From contig JABGPZ010000107.1 in assembly GCA_018644725.1 (NCBI GenBank), forward strand, positions 1 to 33,913: 33,913 nucleotides of DNA, written 5' to 3'. This document shows positions 7,735 through 15,316 of the stretch, in pieces. The notes beneath the pieces are model-generated. The model searched no databases. It was not told the DNA's origin and saw nothing but the letters and a program-made list of their open reading frames with translations. Position numbers and translations under genes: made by a program. The first letter of the stretch is position 1; every line of letters begins with the position of its first letter. The DNA is from Phycisphaerales bacterium. GTDB lineage: Bacteria > Planctomycetota > Phycisphaerae > SM23-33.

Positions 7735-9126
7735 ATGACTGCAACCATTCCTTTCGACGTTCTCATCATCGGCGGCGGGCCCGCTGGCTATGTCGCAGCG
7801 ATCCAGGCCTCCCTTCTCGGCGGCAGCGTCGGCCTCGTCGAGCGCGACGCCTTGGGCGGGACGTGCCTCAACCGCGGATGCATCCCCACCAAGAGCTATC
7901 TCAAGAACGCCGAGATCATTCACGAAATTCGTGGCGCAAAAAAACGCGGCATTGAGCTGGCCCTCGATTCGCTGACGGTCAACATGAAGAAGACCCGCAG
8001 CAACAAAGACCGCGTCGTGCGCAAGCTGTCAGCCGGCGTGGGCCTGCTGCTCAAATCCCACGGCGTGGAGGTCTTCAAAGCCTCGGCCGTCATCAAAGAC
8101 ACCTCGTTCGCCGTCGAGCTTGACTCCGGCGAAACGCTCTCCGCGAAAAAGATCATCCTCGCCGGCGGCAGCGAACCGGCGGTCCCGGGGTTCTTGCCCG
8201 CGTCCGAACGGGTCCTCGATTCGACGTTGATTTTGCAGCTCACCGAAGTGCCCGCGCGGCTGGGGATTCTCGGCGGCGGCGTGATCGGCGTGGAAATGGC
8301 CCGCGCATTTTCCGCGTTCGGCAGCGAAGTCACCCTCGTCGAAGCGCTCGACCGCGTCGCGCCGTTCCTCGACGAAGAGGTCTCCGCCGAGCTGGACACC
8401 GATTTGCGCAAGGCCTGCAAGGTGGCAGTACACACGGGCACGAAGCTCCTCAGTGTGGACGAAACGGACACCGGCCTGACGATGCGCCTCGAAAACGCCG
8501 ACCCGGTCGACGTGGACGCGCTTTTGGTCAGCGTCGGCCGCAAACCCGACCTCTCGGCCATCGCGAATCTCGACGTGAAAACGGACGGCGGCAAGGTCGT
8601 CGTCGACGCGCACATGGAAACCTCGATCCCCGGGCTGTACGCCCCCGGCGACATCAACGGCCAGTGCATGCTCGCCCACGCCGCGTTCAAAATGGGCGAA
8701 GCCGCCGCGCAAAACGCCATGGGCCACGACCACAAATACGACGGCCGATTTGTGCCGTCCTGCATCTACGGCCACCCCGAAGTCGGCGTCGTCGGCCTCA
8801 CCGAAGCCGCCGCCCGCGAAACCTGCCCCGACCTCGCCGTGGGAAAATTCCCCTTCAGCGCCAATGGCCGCGCACTCGCCAGCGGCACCCCCGAGGGCTT
8901 CGTGAAGATCCTCGTCGATCCGCAATATGGCGAAATCCTCGGCTGCCACATCGTCGGCGCCGGCGCGAGCGAACTGATCAACGAGCCGGCCGCGCTCATG
9001 GCGCAGGAAATCACCGCCCACGAACTCGCCGACCAGGTCCACGCCCACCCCTCCTGCTCCGAAGCGATCATGGAAGCCGCCGCCGATGCCCTCGGCCGAT
9101 GCCTCCACCTGCCAAAAACCGAATAG
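7735..9126 (+). CDS. lpdA: dihydrolipoyl dehydrogenase
   Basis: This FAD flavoprotein reoxidises the dihydrolipoyl groups of 2-oxoacid dehydrogenase complexes or of the glycine cleavage system, passing electrons to NAD. The 463 residues show the full set: FAD site IIGGGPAGYVAAI, the redox-active disulfide GGTCLNRGCIPTKSYL, the NAD site LGILGGGVIGVEMA, the second FAD motif YAPGDINGQCMLAHAA, and the C-terminal active-site His in HAHPSCSEAI, which should complete the partner subunit's site. GGGAG lies 10 nt upstream of the ATG. It stands alone: no E1, E2 or gcv gene is adjacent, so the complex it serves cannot be told from context. A strong terminator follows. Confidence 0.95.
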   Translation: MTATIPFDVLIIGGGPAGYVAAIQASLLGGSVGLVERDALGGTCLNRGCIPTKSYLKNAEIIHEIRGAKKRGIELALDSLTVNMKKTRSNKDRVVRKLSAGVGLLLKSHGVEVFKASAVIKDTSFAVELDSGETLSAKKIILAGGSEPAVPGFLPASERVLDSTLILQLTEVPARLGILGGGVIGVEMARAFSAFGSEVTLVEALDRVAPFLDEEVSAELDTDLRKACKVAVHTGTKLLSVDETDTGLTMRLENADPVDVDALLVSVGRKPDLSAIANLDVKTDGGKVVVDAHMETSIPGLYAPGDINGQCMLAHAAFKMGEAAAQNAMGHDHKYDGRFVPSCIYGHPEVGVVGLTEAAARETCPDLAVGKFPFSANGRALASGTPEGFVKILVDPQYGEILGCHIVGAGASELINEPAALMAQEITAHELADQVHAHPSCSEAIMEAAADALGRCLHLPKTE

Positions 9127-9143
9127 TCAGGCTCAACCACCTC

Positions 9144-9183
9144 CCCCTTCCCAAAATGACCCTTGGGAAGGGGTTTTCTTTTT
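9144..9183 (+). terminator. intrinsic terminator of lpdA
   Basis: CCCCTTCCCAA pairs with TTGGGAAGGGG around an 8-nt loop, 11 bp, followed by TTTTCTTTTTC. It is 20 nt after the lpdA stop. Confidence 0.92.
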
Positions 9184-9266
9184 CGCCAAAGCAAGGTATG
9201 CTATTCTACCCCGTTAGCCTCTAGGACTAACTCACACAATCCCAATTCCCCTTTTTGGAGATCGAC

Positions 9267-10883
9267 ATGACCCTGACCCGTCGCAACTTCCTGCAATATG
9301 TTGGCATCGGCGCCGCCGCTGTCGCCGCCCCGAACCTCACCTTCGCCAAGGCCAAGGCCGGCGCACCGAACCTGCTGATCATTCAGACCGACGAGCACAA
9401 CTTCCGCACGCTGGGTTGCTATCGCGACCAGCTGCCCAAGTCTGAAGCATTGATGTGGGGCCCGGACGCAATTTGCGAAACGCCGCACATCGACTCGATC
9501 GCCAAAGAAGGGCTGATCTGCAACCGCTTCTACGCAAGCACGCCGGTCTGCAGCCCCTCGCGCGGTTCGCTGGTCTCCGGCCAATATCCGCAAAACTCGC
9601 CCGTGACCAACAACAACGTCCACCTCGGCGACGACGTGATCACCTTCGCCGAAATTCTCCGCCGCGAAGGCTATGCAACGGGCTATTCCGGCAAGTGGCA
9701 CCTCGCTGGCAACGCGAAACCCGGCTGGGCTCCCAAGAAGAAGTTCGGCTTCACCGACAACCGCCTGATGTACAACCGCGGCCACTGGAAAAAACTCGCC
9801 CTCACGCCCCAAGGCCCGCGCGTGGACACCGGCAGCAAAAACTCCTACACCTGCGCAGGCGCGACGAAGAAAAACTTCACCACCGACGTCCTGGCCGACT
9901 GGACGATCGACTTCATCCGCAAACACAAGAACGAACCATTCTGCTACATGGTCGCCATCCCCGACCCGCACGGCCCGAACAGTGTCCGCGCGCCATACAA
10001 CACCATGTACGACAAGATGAAGTTCACCGCGCCCAAGACGATGAGTAAGAAAGCCGCCGCTGCGCCAGACTGGGCCAAGCCCCAAGACAAGACCTTCAGC
10101 GCCGGTATGATGAAGAGCTACTTCGGCATGGTCAAGTGCATCGACGACAATGTCGGCCGCATCATCGCCGAACTCAAGAAACTCGGCATCTACGACAACA
10201 CGATCGTCATCTTCACCTCCGACCACGGTGACCTGTGCCACGAACACGGCAAGCACAATAAGGGCAACCCGCTGGAAGGCTCGGCGAAGGTCGCCTTCGT
10301 GCTGCGCTACCCCAAGACCGTCAAGGCCGGGACCGTCATCGACGAAGCGCTGACCTGCGTGGACTTCCTGCCGACCGCGCTGGGACTGATGAACGTCAAG
10401 ACCGCGGGCAAAGAAGAAGGCCGCGACGCGTCGAAGCTCTTCACCACCGGCAAAGCACCCGCCGGGTGGGAAGACTATGGCTTCTTCCGCTCGACCTGCA
10501 AAGACTCGAAGACCTGCCCGAAATGGCTGGCCGTCGCGACGAAGAAACTCAAGTTCGTCGTTGGCCCCCAATGCGAGCCGTGGCTGATCGACCTCAAGAA
10601 GAACCCCAACGAGCTGACCAACTCGTTCGCGGACCCGGCCTATCGCGAAGAACTGCGCGCCATGGGCAAGGCCCTGCGCGCCTACTGCAAAGCCTATGGC
10701 GACTGCGCGATCAAGAACCCCGCGATCAAAGCCGCCATCGACTTCGCAGCCGACGGCAATGGGAAATTCGTCGCACCGAAACCCGTCGCACCGAAACCCG
10801 TCGCGGTAGAAGCCAAACCCGCCGCGAAGACGAAATGGGCAAAGAAAGCAGCTAAGAAAGCCGCTAAGAAAGCGGCAGAGTAG
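9267..10883 (+). CDS. sulfatase, choline-sulfatase-like, with Tat signal and lysine-rich tail
   Basis: The product is a 538-residue exported S1-type sulfatase that hydrolyses sulfate esters. The start has GGAG 6 nt upstream. The Tat signal is TRRNFLQYVGIGAAAVAAPNL in outline (RR then FL). The metal site begins LLIIQTDEHNFR, the formylglycine motif is VCSPSR with Cys95 as the residue to be matured, YSGKWHLAG carries the catalytic Lys and His, and VIFTSDHGD supplies the later Asp-His pair. The last 40 residues are unusual: a KPVAP repeat, then AKKAAKKAAKKAAE, like a histone H1 tail, encoded by near-identical DNA repeats. The substrate is unknown. It is monocistronic, between two terminators, and needs a sulfatase-maturing enzyme not present here. 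Confidence 0.94.
   Translation: MTLTRRNFLQYVGIGAAAVAAPNLTFAKAKAGAPNLLIIQTDEHNFRTLGCYRDQLPKSEALMWGPDAICETPHIDSIAKEGLICNRFYASTPVCSPSRGSLVSGQYPQNSPVTNNNVHLGDDVITFAEILRREGYATGYSGKWHLAGNAKPGWAPKKKFGFTDNRLMYNRGHWKKLALTPQGPRVDTGSKNSYTCAGATKKNFTTDVLADWTIDFIRKHKNEPFCYMVAIPDPHGPNSVRAPYNTMYDKMKFTAPKTMSKKAAAAPDWAKPQDKTFSAGMMKSYFGMVKCIDDNVGRIIAELKKLGIYDNTIVIFTSDHGDLCHEHGKHNKGNPLEGSAKVAFVLRYPKTVKAGTVIDEALTCVDFLPTALGLMNVKTAGKEEGRDASKLFTTGKAPAGWEDYGFFRSTCKDSKTCPKWLAVATKKLKFVVGPQCEPWLIDLKKNPNELTNSFADPAYREELRAMGKALRAYCKAYGDCAIKNPAIKAAIDFAADGNGKFVAPKPVAPKPVAVEAKPAAKTKWAKKAAKKAAKKAAE
10776..10880. repeat. repetitive DNA coding the lysine/proline tail of the sulfatase
   Basis: CGTCGCACCGAAACC is repeated nearly exactly, then AAGAAAGC(A/C)GCTAAG units repeat about three times. 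The translation is KPVAPKPVA and KKAAKKAAKKAAE. Tail length could change by slippage or unequal recombination. Confidence 0.75.
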
Positions 10884-10915
10884 GCCATCGAGCCCGACCC
10901 GCACCCATCAACACA

Positions 10916-10956
10916 AGCACACCTGCAAGAGCAATTCTTGCGGGTGTGCTTTTTTG
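10916..10956 (+). terminator. intrinsic terminator of the sulfatase gene
   Basis: AGCACACC-T-GCAAGA pairs with TCTTGC-G-GGTGTGCT, a stem of about 15 bp, followed by TTTTTT. It is about 35 nt after the stop. Confidence 0.92.
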
Positions 10957-11042
10957 TCACCATGACGGCAGATATTCTTCCCCCGCAGATTTTGAACCCA
11001 CTGGATTTTTGACGCACAACGCGATACAATCCCCTCTCCATA

Positions 11043-11076
11043 CCGGAGTGGTGGAATTGGCATACGCGAGGGATTT
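11043..11076 (+). pseudogene. truncated 5' half of tRNA-Leu
   Basis: These 34 nt match positions 11101-11134 of the complete tRNA-Leu with one mismatch (T for C). The match covers the acceptor 5' strand, D arm and 5' side of the anticodon stem. After that the sequence diverges (TCAACTAACC onward) and no 3' half exists. It is a partial tandem duplication or the scar of an insertion or excision at the tRNA gene. Confidence 0.85.
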
Positions 11077-11099
11077 TCAACTAACCGAATAACGAATAA

Positions 11100-11183
11100 G
11101 CCGGAGTGGCGGAATTGGCATACGCGAGGGATTTAAAATCCCTTGACCGGTAGGTCATGCGGGTTCGAGTCCCGCCTCCGGCA
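11100..11183 (+). tRNA. tRNA-Leu, anticodon TAA
   Basis: A complete 84-nt class II tRNA. The acceptor GCCGGAG pairs with CTCCGGC plus discriminator A. The anticodon stem AGGGA/TCCCT holds the loop TTTAAAA, anticodon TAA. The long variable arm is TGACC-GGTA-GGTCA and the T arm is GCGGG-TTCGAGT-CCCGC. The CCA end is not encoded (ATG follows the A). It reads UUA codons. Confidence 0.96.
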
Positions 11184-11217
11184 ATGATTGGCATCTACCC
11201 TTATAAAGGACATTGAT

Positions 11218-11892
11218 ATGGCATCGTTCAAATTGAATCTGGCAATGTATGACGGCCCGGACGCGGCGACGATCGCGGCCGCCATGGAACAGTATGGCCG
11301 TCCCGAGGACAGCGAATATGGCGTACTGAATTTTTCGGCCGCCGAAGAGGCCGTCTTCGCGACGATCATCCGGCGCGTGCATCAAGCCGTGCCCCAGCTC
11401 GACGAAGAATCCGAAGAGCTGACGTCCCGGCCTATCGAAAAAGTCACACTGCTGCCGGTGGGCATCTACCCCGCCAAGCAGCGCCTCGAGGTCTACGAAG
11501 GCGGCCCGGCGGCCATCGACTATGTCACGAACTTCCTCGCGAACGAACTCGCGCTGGCGGTGGTGGTCAACCAGATCGAGCTGGACGTGGCGACGGCTGT
11601 GGAAAAACTTGAAAAGAACACCCAGCGCTTCCAGCTCAAATCGATCCGCGTCAGCGAGTACGCCCACAACAGCTACATGATGGGCCCCTACGCGCCGAAG
11701 TTCCTCGACACCGCGTCGGGCATGGAATTCCTCAACGAGTACGTCGACTTCTGCACCTCCGCGCAGGTTCGCTTTCAGGGCCCGCGCGGGCGCATCAGTG
11801 TGACGGTCTCGCCAAAGTCCTGCTTCCGGTATTCGCTGAGCGAGGAAGACGACAAGCCCCACGTCCAAAGCCTGCTGCGCCAGTTGCTCTAG
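11218..11892 (+). CDS. conserved-looking cytosolic protein of unknown function
   Basis: The product is 224 residues, soluble, acidic, with no signal peptide or membrane segment. AAAGGA lies 8 nt before the ATG. I do not recognise the family. Visible features are a start MASFKLNLAMYDGPDAATI, a central segment KVTLLPVGIYPAKQRLEVYEG with KxxLxVxGIYP character, a long helix (NQIELDVATAVEKLEKNTQRF), and a C-terminal part with YMMGPYAPKFLD and RFQGPRGRISVTV. The mix of beta strands and one long helix suggests a small alpha/beta domain. It begins 34 nt after tRNA-Leu and ends 30 nt before cstA, so it may be read through from the tRNA transcript and co-transcribed with cstA. Confidence 0.75.
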   Translation: MASFKLNLAMYDGPDAATIAAAMEQYGRPEDSEYGVLNFSAAEEAVFATIIRRVHQAVPQLDEESEELTSRPIEKVTLLPVGIYPAKQRLEVYEGGPAAIDYVTNFLANELALAVVVNQIELDVATAVEKLEKNTQRFQLKSIRVSEYAHNSYMMGPYAPKFLDTASGMEFLNEYVDFCTSAQVRFQGPRGRISVTVSPKSCFRYSLSEEDDKPHVQSLLRQLL

Positions 11893-11922
11893 CGCCGACA
11901 TTCCAACCCGCGGGGAGTCCCC

Positions 11923-13800
11923 ATGACCACACTGCTAATCGCCTTCGGGAGTTTTGCCGCGTTCTTGCTGGCCTATCACACCTATGGCCGATTCCTCGGA
12001 CGGAAAATTTTTGGCCTCAACGTAGACAACGTCACCCCCGCGCACACCCTGCGTGACGGGAGCGACTTTGAACCCACGCGCAAGTCGATCCTCTTTGGGC
12101 ACCACTACACGTCCATCGCGGGGACCGGCCCGATTGTCGGCCCGGCGATTGCCGTATTTTGGGGCTGGCTACCGGCGTTGCTGTGGGTGGTGTTCGGCTC
12201 GATCTTCATCGGCGCGGTCCACGATTTTGGCGCTCTGGTGCTCTCGGTTCGCAACAAGGGCATGTCGGTCGGCGCGCTGGCGGAGAAATATCTCTCGCGC
12301 CGCAGCCGTGTGTTGCTGCTCTTGCTATTGATGCTGACGCTGACGATTGTGCTGGCGATTTTCGGCCTGGTAATCGCGGCCGTCTTCGCGATGTACCCAT
12401 CGGGGGTAGTCGCGGTGTGGGCGTCGCTGCCGATCGCCATCGGCCTGGGGCTCTGGGCGAAAAAGACGACCGGCTCGATCCTTCTGCCGTCCCTGCTGGC
12501 GGTGGGCGCGATTTATACGATCATCTATTTTGGCAACCGATTCACCTTCGACATCCAGAGCGTCTTCGGCCTTTCGGGCTGTAGCTCGCCGTGGGCATCG
12601 CCGGTGGTACTGTGGACGATCATCCTCTTTGTGTACTGCTTCATCGCGTCGGTGCTGCCGGTGTGGGTGCTGCTTCAGCCGCGCGACTACATCAACTCCC
12701 AACAACTGTTCGTCGCGCTGGCGCTGCTCTTGGGCGGGATCGTCGCCGCCGCGTTCACTGGACAAAGCGATCTCGTCGCAGCCGCGCCCGCCATCGCCAA
12801 AGACGTCCCCGCCGACGCGCCGCCGATTCTGCCGTTCCTGTTCATCACCATCGCCTGCGGGGCCGTCAGCGGATTCCACTCGCTGGTCTCCTCCGGCACG
12901 AGTAGCAAGCAACTCCACTGCGAAAGCCACGCGCGCGCCATCGGCTACGGCTCGATGCTCGCCGAAGGTGCACTCGCCGTCGTGGTGATCCTCGCGTGCT
13001 GCGCGGGCGTCGGCATGGGAAGTTTCGAGAAAATCAAAGCCACCGACGGCGCAATCACCTGGGTTCCAAAAACGGTTCCTGACCCAGCCGCCCCCACAGG
13101 CAAAATCGCCCTCACCGGCCAGGCCGCATGGGAAGATCGCTACAAGCTCGAAGTGCCACAAAAAGACGGAACCACCAAACCCGGCTGGGGCGGCATGGGC
13201 CTCGGCGCGAAGGTCTCGGCCTTCGTCGAGGGCGGGGCAAACTTCATCGTCGCCCTCGGCATCCCGTTCGACCTCGTCATCCCGCTCGAACTCGCCATCG
13301 GAATCCTCGGCGTGATGGTCGCGTGTTTCGCCGCGACGACTCTCGACACGGCCACACGTCTCTACCGTTACGTCTTCCAGGAATTCGCCGAAACGATCCA
13401 CTGCCCGCCGCTGAAAAATAAATACGCCGCCACGTCCGTCGCCGTTGCATCGGGCCTGTCGCTGGCGCTACTCGCGGGCGACACCCCGGCCAAGGGCGGA
13501 CTGACCCTGTGGCCGATCTTTGGCGCGACCAACCAGATCCTCGCGGGGCTGTGCTTCCTGCTGATCGTCAGCTATGTCCTGCGCCGCAACAAGCCCGTCT
13601 GGTTCCTCGCAATCCCCGCGGTGCTGATGCTGGTGCTGCCGACGTGGGCGATGTGCGACCGACTCATCGTTTGGGCCAAGGCCGAAAAATGGCTCCTGGT
13701 GACGATAGGCGGAGCGGTGCAGATCATCGCGATCATCCTCGCCATCGAGGCCGCGCGCGTGTTCCGCAAACTTCGCCGCGAGAAAAACACTACCGCGTAA
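11923..13800 (+). CDS. cstA: CstA-family carbon starvation / peptide or pyruvate transporter
   Basis: The product is a 625-residue multi-pass inner-membrane protein. CstA relatives import peptides or pyruvate during carbon limitation. Family marks are GRFLGRKIFGL near the start, then GHHYTSIAGTGPIVGPAIAVFWGWLPALLW, given here as two linked stretches, SIFIGAVHDFGALVLSVRNKG, PRDYINSQQLF, SGFHSLVSSGTSSKQL and CFAATTLDTATRLYRY; together they are diagnostic. About 16 hydrophobic segments are visible, and a polar insertion near residues 370-430 (KATDGAITWVPKTV onward) is probably an external loop. GGGAG precedes the ATG at about 6 nt. The CapK-like gene follows after 25 nt. No sensor kinase of the BtsS type lies nearby. 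Confidence 0.93.
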   Translation: MTTLLIAFGSFAAFLLAYHTYGRFLGRKIFGLNVDNVTPAHTLRDGSDFEPTRKSILFGHHYTSIAGTGPIVGPAIAVFWGWLPALLWVVFGSIFIGAVHDFGALVLSVRNKGMSVGALAEKYLSRRSRVLLLLLLMLTLTIVLAIFGLVIAAVFAMYPSGVVAVWASLPIAIGLGLWAKKTTGSILLPSLLAVGAIYTIIYFGNRFTFDIQSVFGLSGCSSPWASPVVLWTIILFVYCFIASVLPVWVLLQPRDYINSQQLFVALALLLGGIVAAAFTGQSDLVAAAPAIAKDVPADAPPILPFLFITIACGAVSGFHSLVSSGTSSKQLHCESHARAIGYGSMLAEGALAVVVILACCAGVGMGSFEKIKATDGAITWVPKTVPDPAAPTGKIALTGQAAWEDRYKLEVPQKDGTTKPGWGGMGLGAKVSAFVEGGANFIVALGIPFDLVIPLELAIGILGVMVACFAATTLDTATRLYRYVFQEFAETIHCPPLKNKYAATSVAVASGLSLALLAGDTPAKGGLTLWPIFGATNQILAGLCFLLIVSYVLRRNKPVWFLAIPAVLMLVLPTWAMCDRLIVWAKAEKWLLVTIGGAVQIIAIILAIEAARVFRKLRREKNTTA

Positions 13801-13825
13801 CCGCTTTGTGGGGTACACTATACCC

Positions 13826-15157
13826 ATGCATCCAGGCATCGTACGCCATCTGATTTCGCCCGCGCTTGAACGGCTTTGCGGCCGACGAACCTTCCAGGTC
13901 TATCGTCAGCTCGCCGAGTCGCAATGGTTTGCGCGTCACGAACTCCGCCATCTCCAGCTGAGAAAACTGCGCACATTGTTCGACATCGCCAACGAGCACA
14001 CCGACTATGCCGCGTTCGCAAACCAGCCCGCGGATTTCAAACTTCACTCGCTCGACGACCTCCGCGCCCTGCCGCTGCTGAGCAAAGATGACATCCGCGA
14101 ACACCTCGACGCGCTGACCAACCGCAATGTTCCCGGCGGGCCGATTGGCTATCGCACGGGCGGCTCGGGCGGCAAGCCGCTACAGTTCTATTTCGACAAA
14201 CGTCGCCAAGCCTTCGACAAGGCCGCACGCATGCGCACCCACGACTGGTTCGGCTGCGCCCCCGGCTGCCGCGAAGCGTACGTTTGGAACGCGCCGGTCG
14301 AGTTGAGCAAACAGGACCGCGTCAAACGTCTGCGCGACTGGATGACCAACGAGACCCTTCTGCCCGCGAGCGAACTCTCGCCGCTGACGGTCGGCTGGTT
14401 CGTCGGGAAAATGCGTCGATTCCGGCCGCGCTGTGTGTTCGGCTATCCCAGCTCCATGGTCCAACTGTGCGAGCTTGCGGCCGATGCTGGCGAAGACCTG
14501 CGCGCGCTGAATCTCGCGTGCGTATTCTCCACGGCCGAAACGTTGCTGCCACACTACCGCGCCACGCTCGAAGAGGCGTTCGGCTGCCCCGTCGCCGACG
14601 GCTATGGCAGCCGCGAAGCGGGGTTCATCGCCCACCAATGTCCCCATGGCTCGATGCACATCACCAGCGAAAACGTCATCGTCGAAATCGTCGACCCCGC
14701 CGGCAACCCCCTTCCGCCCGGCGAAGACGGCGAGATCGTCGTCACGCAACTCGACTGCCACGCGACGCTGTTCATCCGCTATCGCACGGGCGACGTTGGG
14801 CGGCTGTCCGCAGGCGAATGCAGCTGCGGCCGCGGGCTGGACATTCTCGACGCCGTCCATGGTCGCGTCAACGACTTCCTCATCATGCCCGACAGCCGAC
14901 GCGTCCACTCCTCCGCGCTCCACGCCGCGCTCAGCGGTCTCGCGGGTATCGAACAATTCCAGTTCCACCAAACCGCCGACGGCGCGGTCGAAATGCGCCT
15001 CGTTGCAACGTCCGACTTCTCGGCCGAGGCCGCACTTCGCGAAAATCTCCAGACCCGCCTCGGGGGCGAAACCCCACTGACGATCACCCGCGTCGACGCC
15101 ATCGCGCCCAGCCCGAGTGGGAAATTTCGATACATTATCAGCGAGCGAAATTTCTAA
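13826..15157 (+). CDS. PaaK/CapK-like adenylate-forming enzyme
   Basis: The 443-residue product belongs to the phenylacetate-CoA ligase / CapK branch of acyl-adenylate enzymes, which join a carboxylate to AMP and then to CoA or another acceptor. The phosphate-binding loop is degenerate but recognisable, YRTGGSGGKPLQF near residue 112; the adenine motif is DGYGSREAGFI; the hinge region has FIRYRTGDVGRL near residue 318; GRVNDF follows. CxCGRG between the last two resembles a metal-binding feature of CapK proteins. The substrate is unknown; CapK homologues often act in surface polysaccharide biosynthesis. The ATG has no Shine-Dalgarno, but TACACT ends 6 nt before it. A GTG at 13808 is a less likely start. 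Confidence 0.85.
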   Translation: MHPGIVRHLISPALERLCGRRTFQVYRQLAESQWFARHELRHLQLRKLRTLFDIANEHTDYAAFANQPADFKLHSLDDLRALPLLSKDDIREHLDALTNRNVPGGPIGYRTGGSGGKPLQFYFDKRRQAFDKAARMRTHDWFGCAPGCREAYVWNAPVELSKQDRVKRLRDWMTNETLLPASELSPLTVGWFVGKMRRFRPRCVFGYPSSMVQLCELAADAGEDLRALNLACVFSTAETLLPHYRATLEEAFGCPVADGYGSREAGFIAHQCPHGSMHITSENVIVEIVDPAGNPLPPGEDGEIVVTQLDCHATLFIRYRTGDVGRLSAGECSCGRGLDILDAVHGRVNDFLIMPDSRRVHSSALHAALSGLAGIEQFQFHQTADGAVEMRLVATSDFSAEAALRENLQTRLGGETPLTITRVDAIAPSPSGKFRYIISERNF

Positions 15158-15304
15158 GAACTGCCGCCGCGCCGCGTTTCTGGTGGAACGAGCGAGAGAA
15201 CCCGGGATAAATCAGCGCCTGAACAATCTCAAGTCCTTCCGTGACAAGGCCTAACCGCCGCCCGAAATCGTGAACTTTTCTTCCCCTTTTTTGCGAAATC
15301 CCAT

Positions 15305-15316
15305 TACAATATCGCC
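15305..15316 (+). promoter_or_regulatory. -10 element, likely leaderless start of the HD phosphodiesterase gene
   Basis: TACAAT (15305-15310) is followed by exactly 6 nt and the ATG at 15317. The -35 region (TTCCCC at 18 nt spacing) is poor and there is no Shine-Dalgarno. The 159-bp gap before it holds nothing else I can support. Confidence 0.45.

Noticed and set aside
9201-10904. A 567-codon open frame on the minus strand, and similar long antisense frames opposite nnrD, lpdA, larC and mutS2
   Set aside because: They lie wholly inside strongly supported genes, have the skewed composition of GC-rich antisense frames and show no protein motif.
11041-11099. A second tRNA gene or an intron-bearing tRNA-Leu
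   Set aside because: Only the 5' half is present and no matching 3' half follows; the downstream tRNA is complete by itself.
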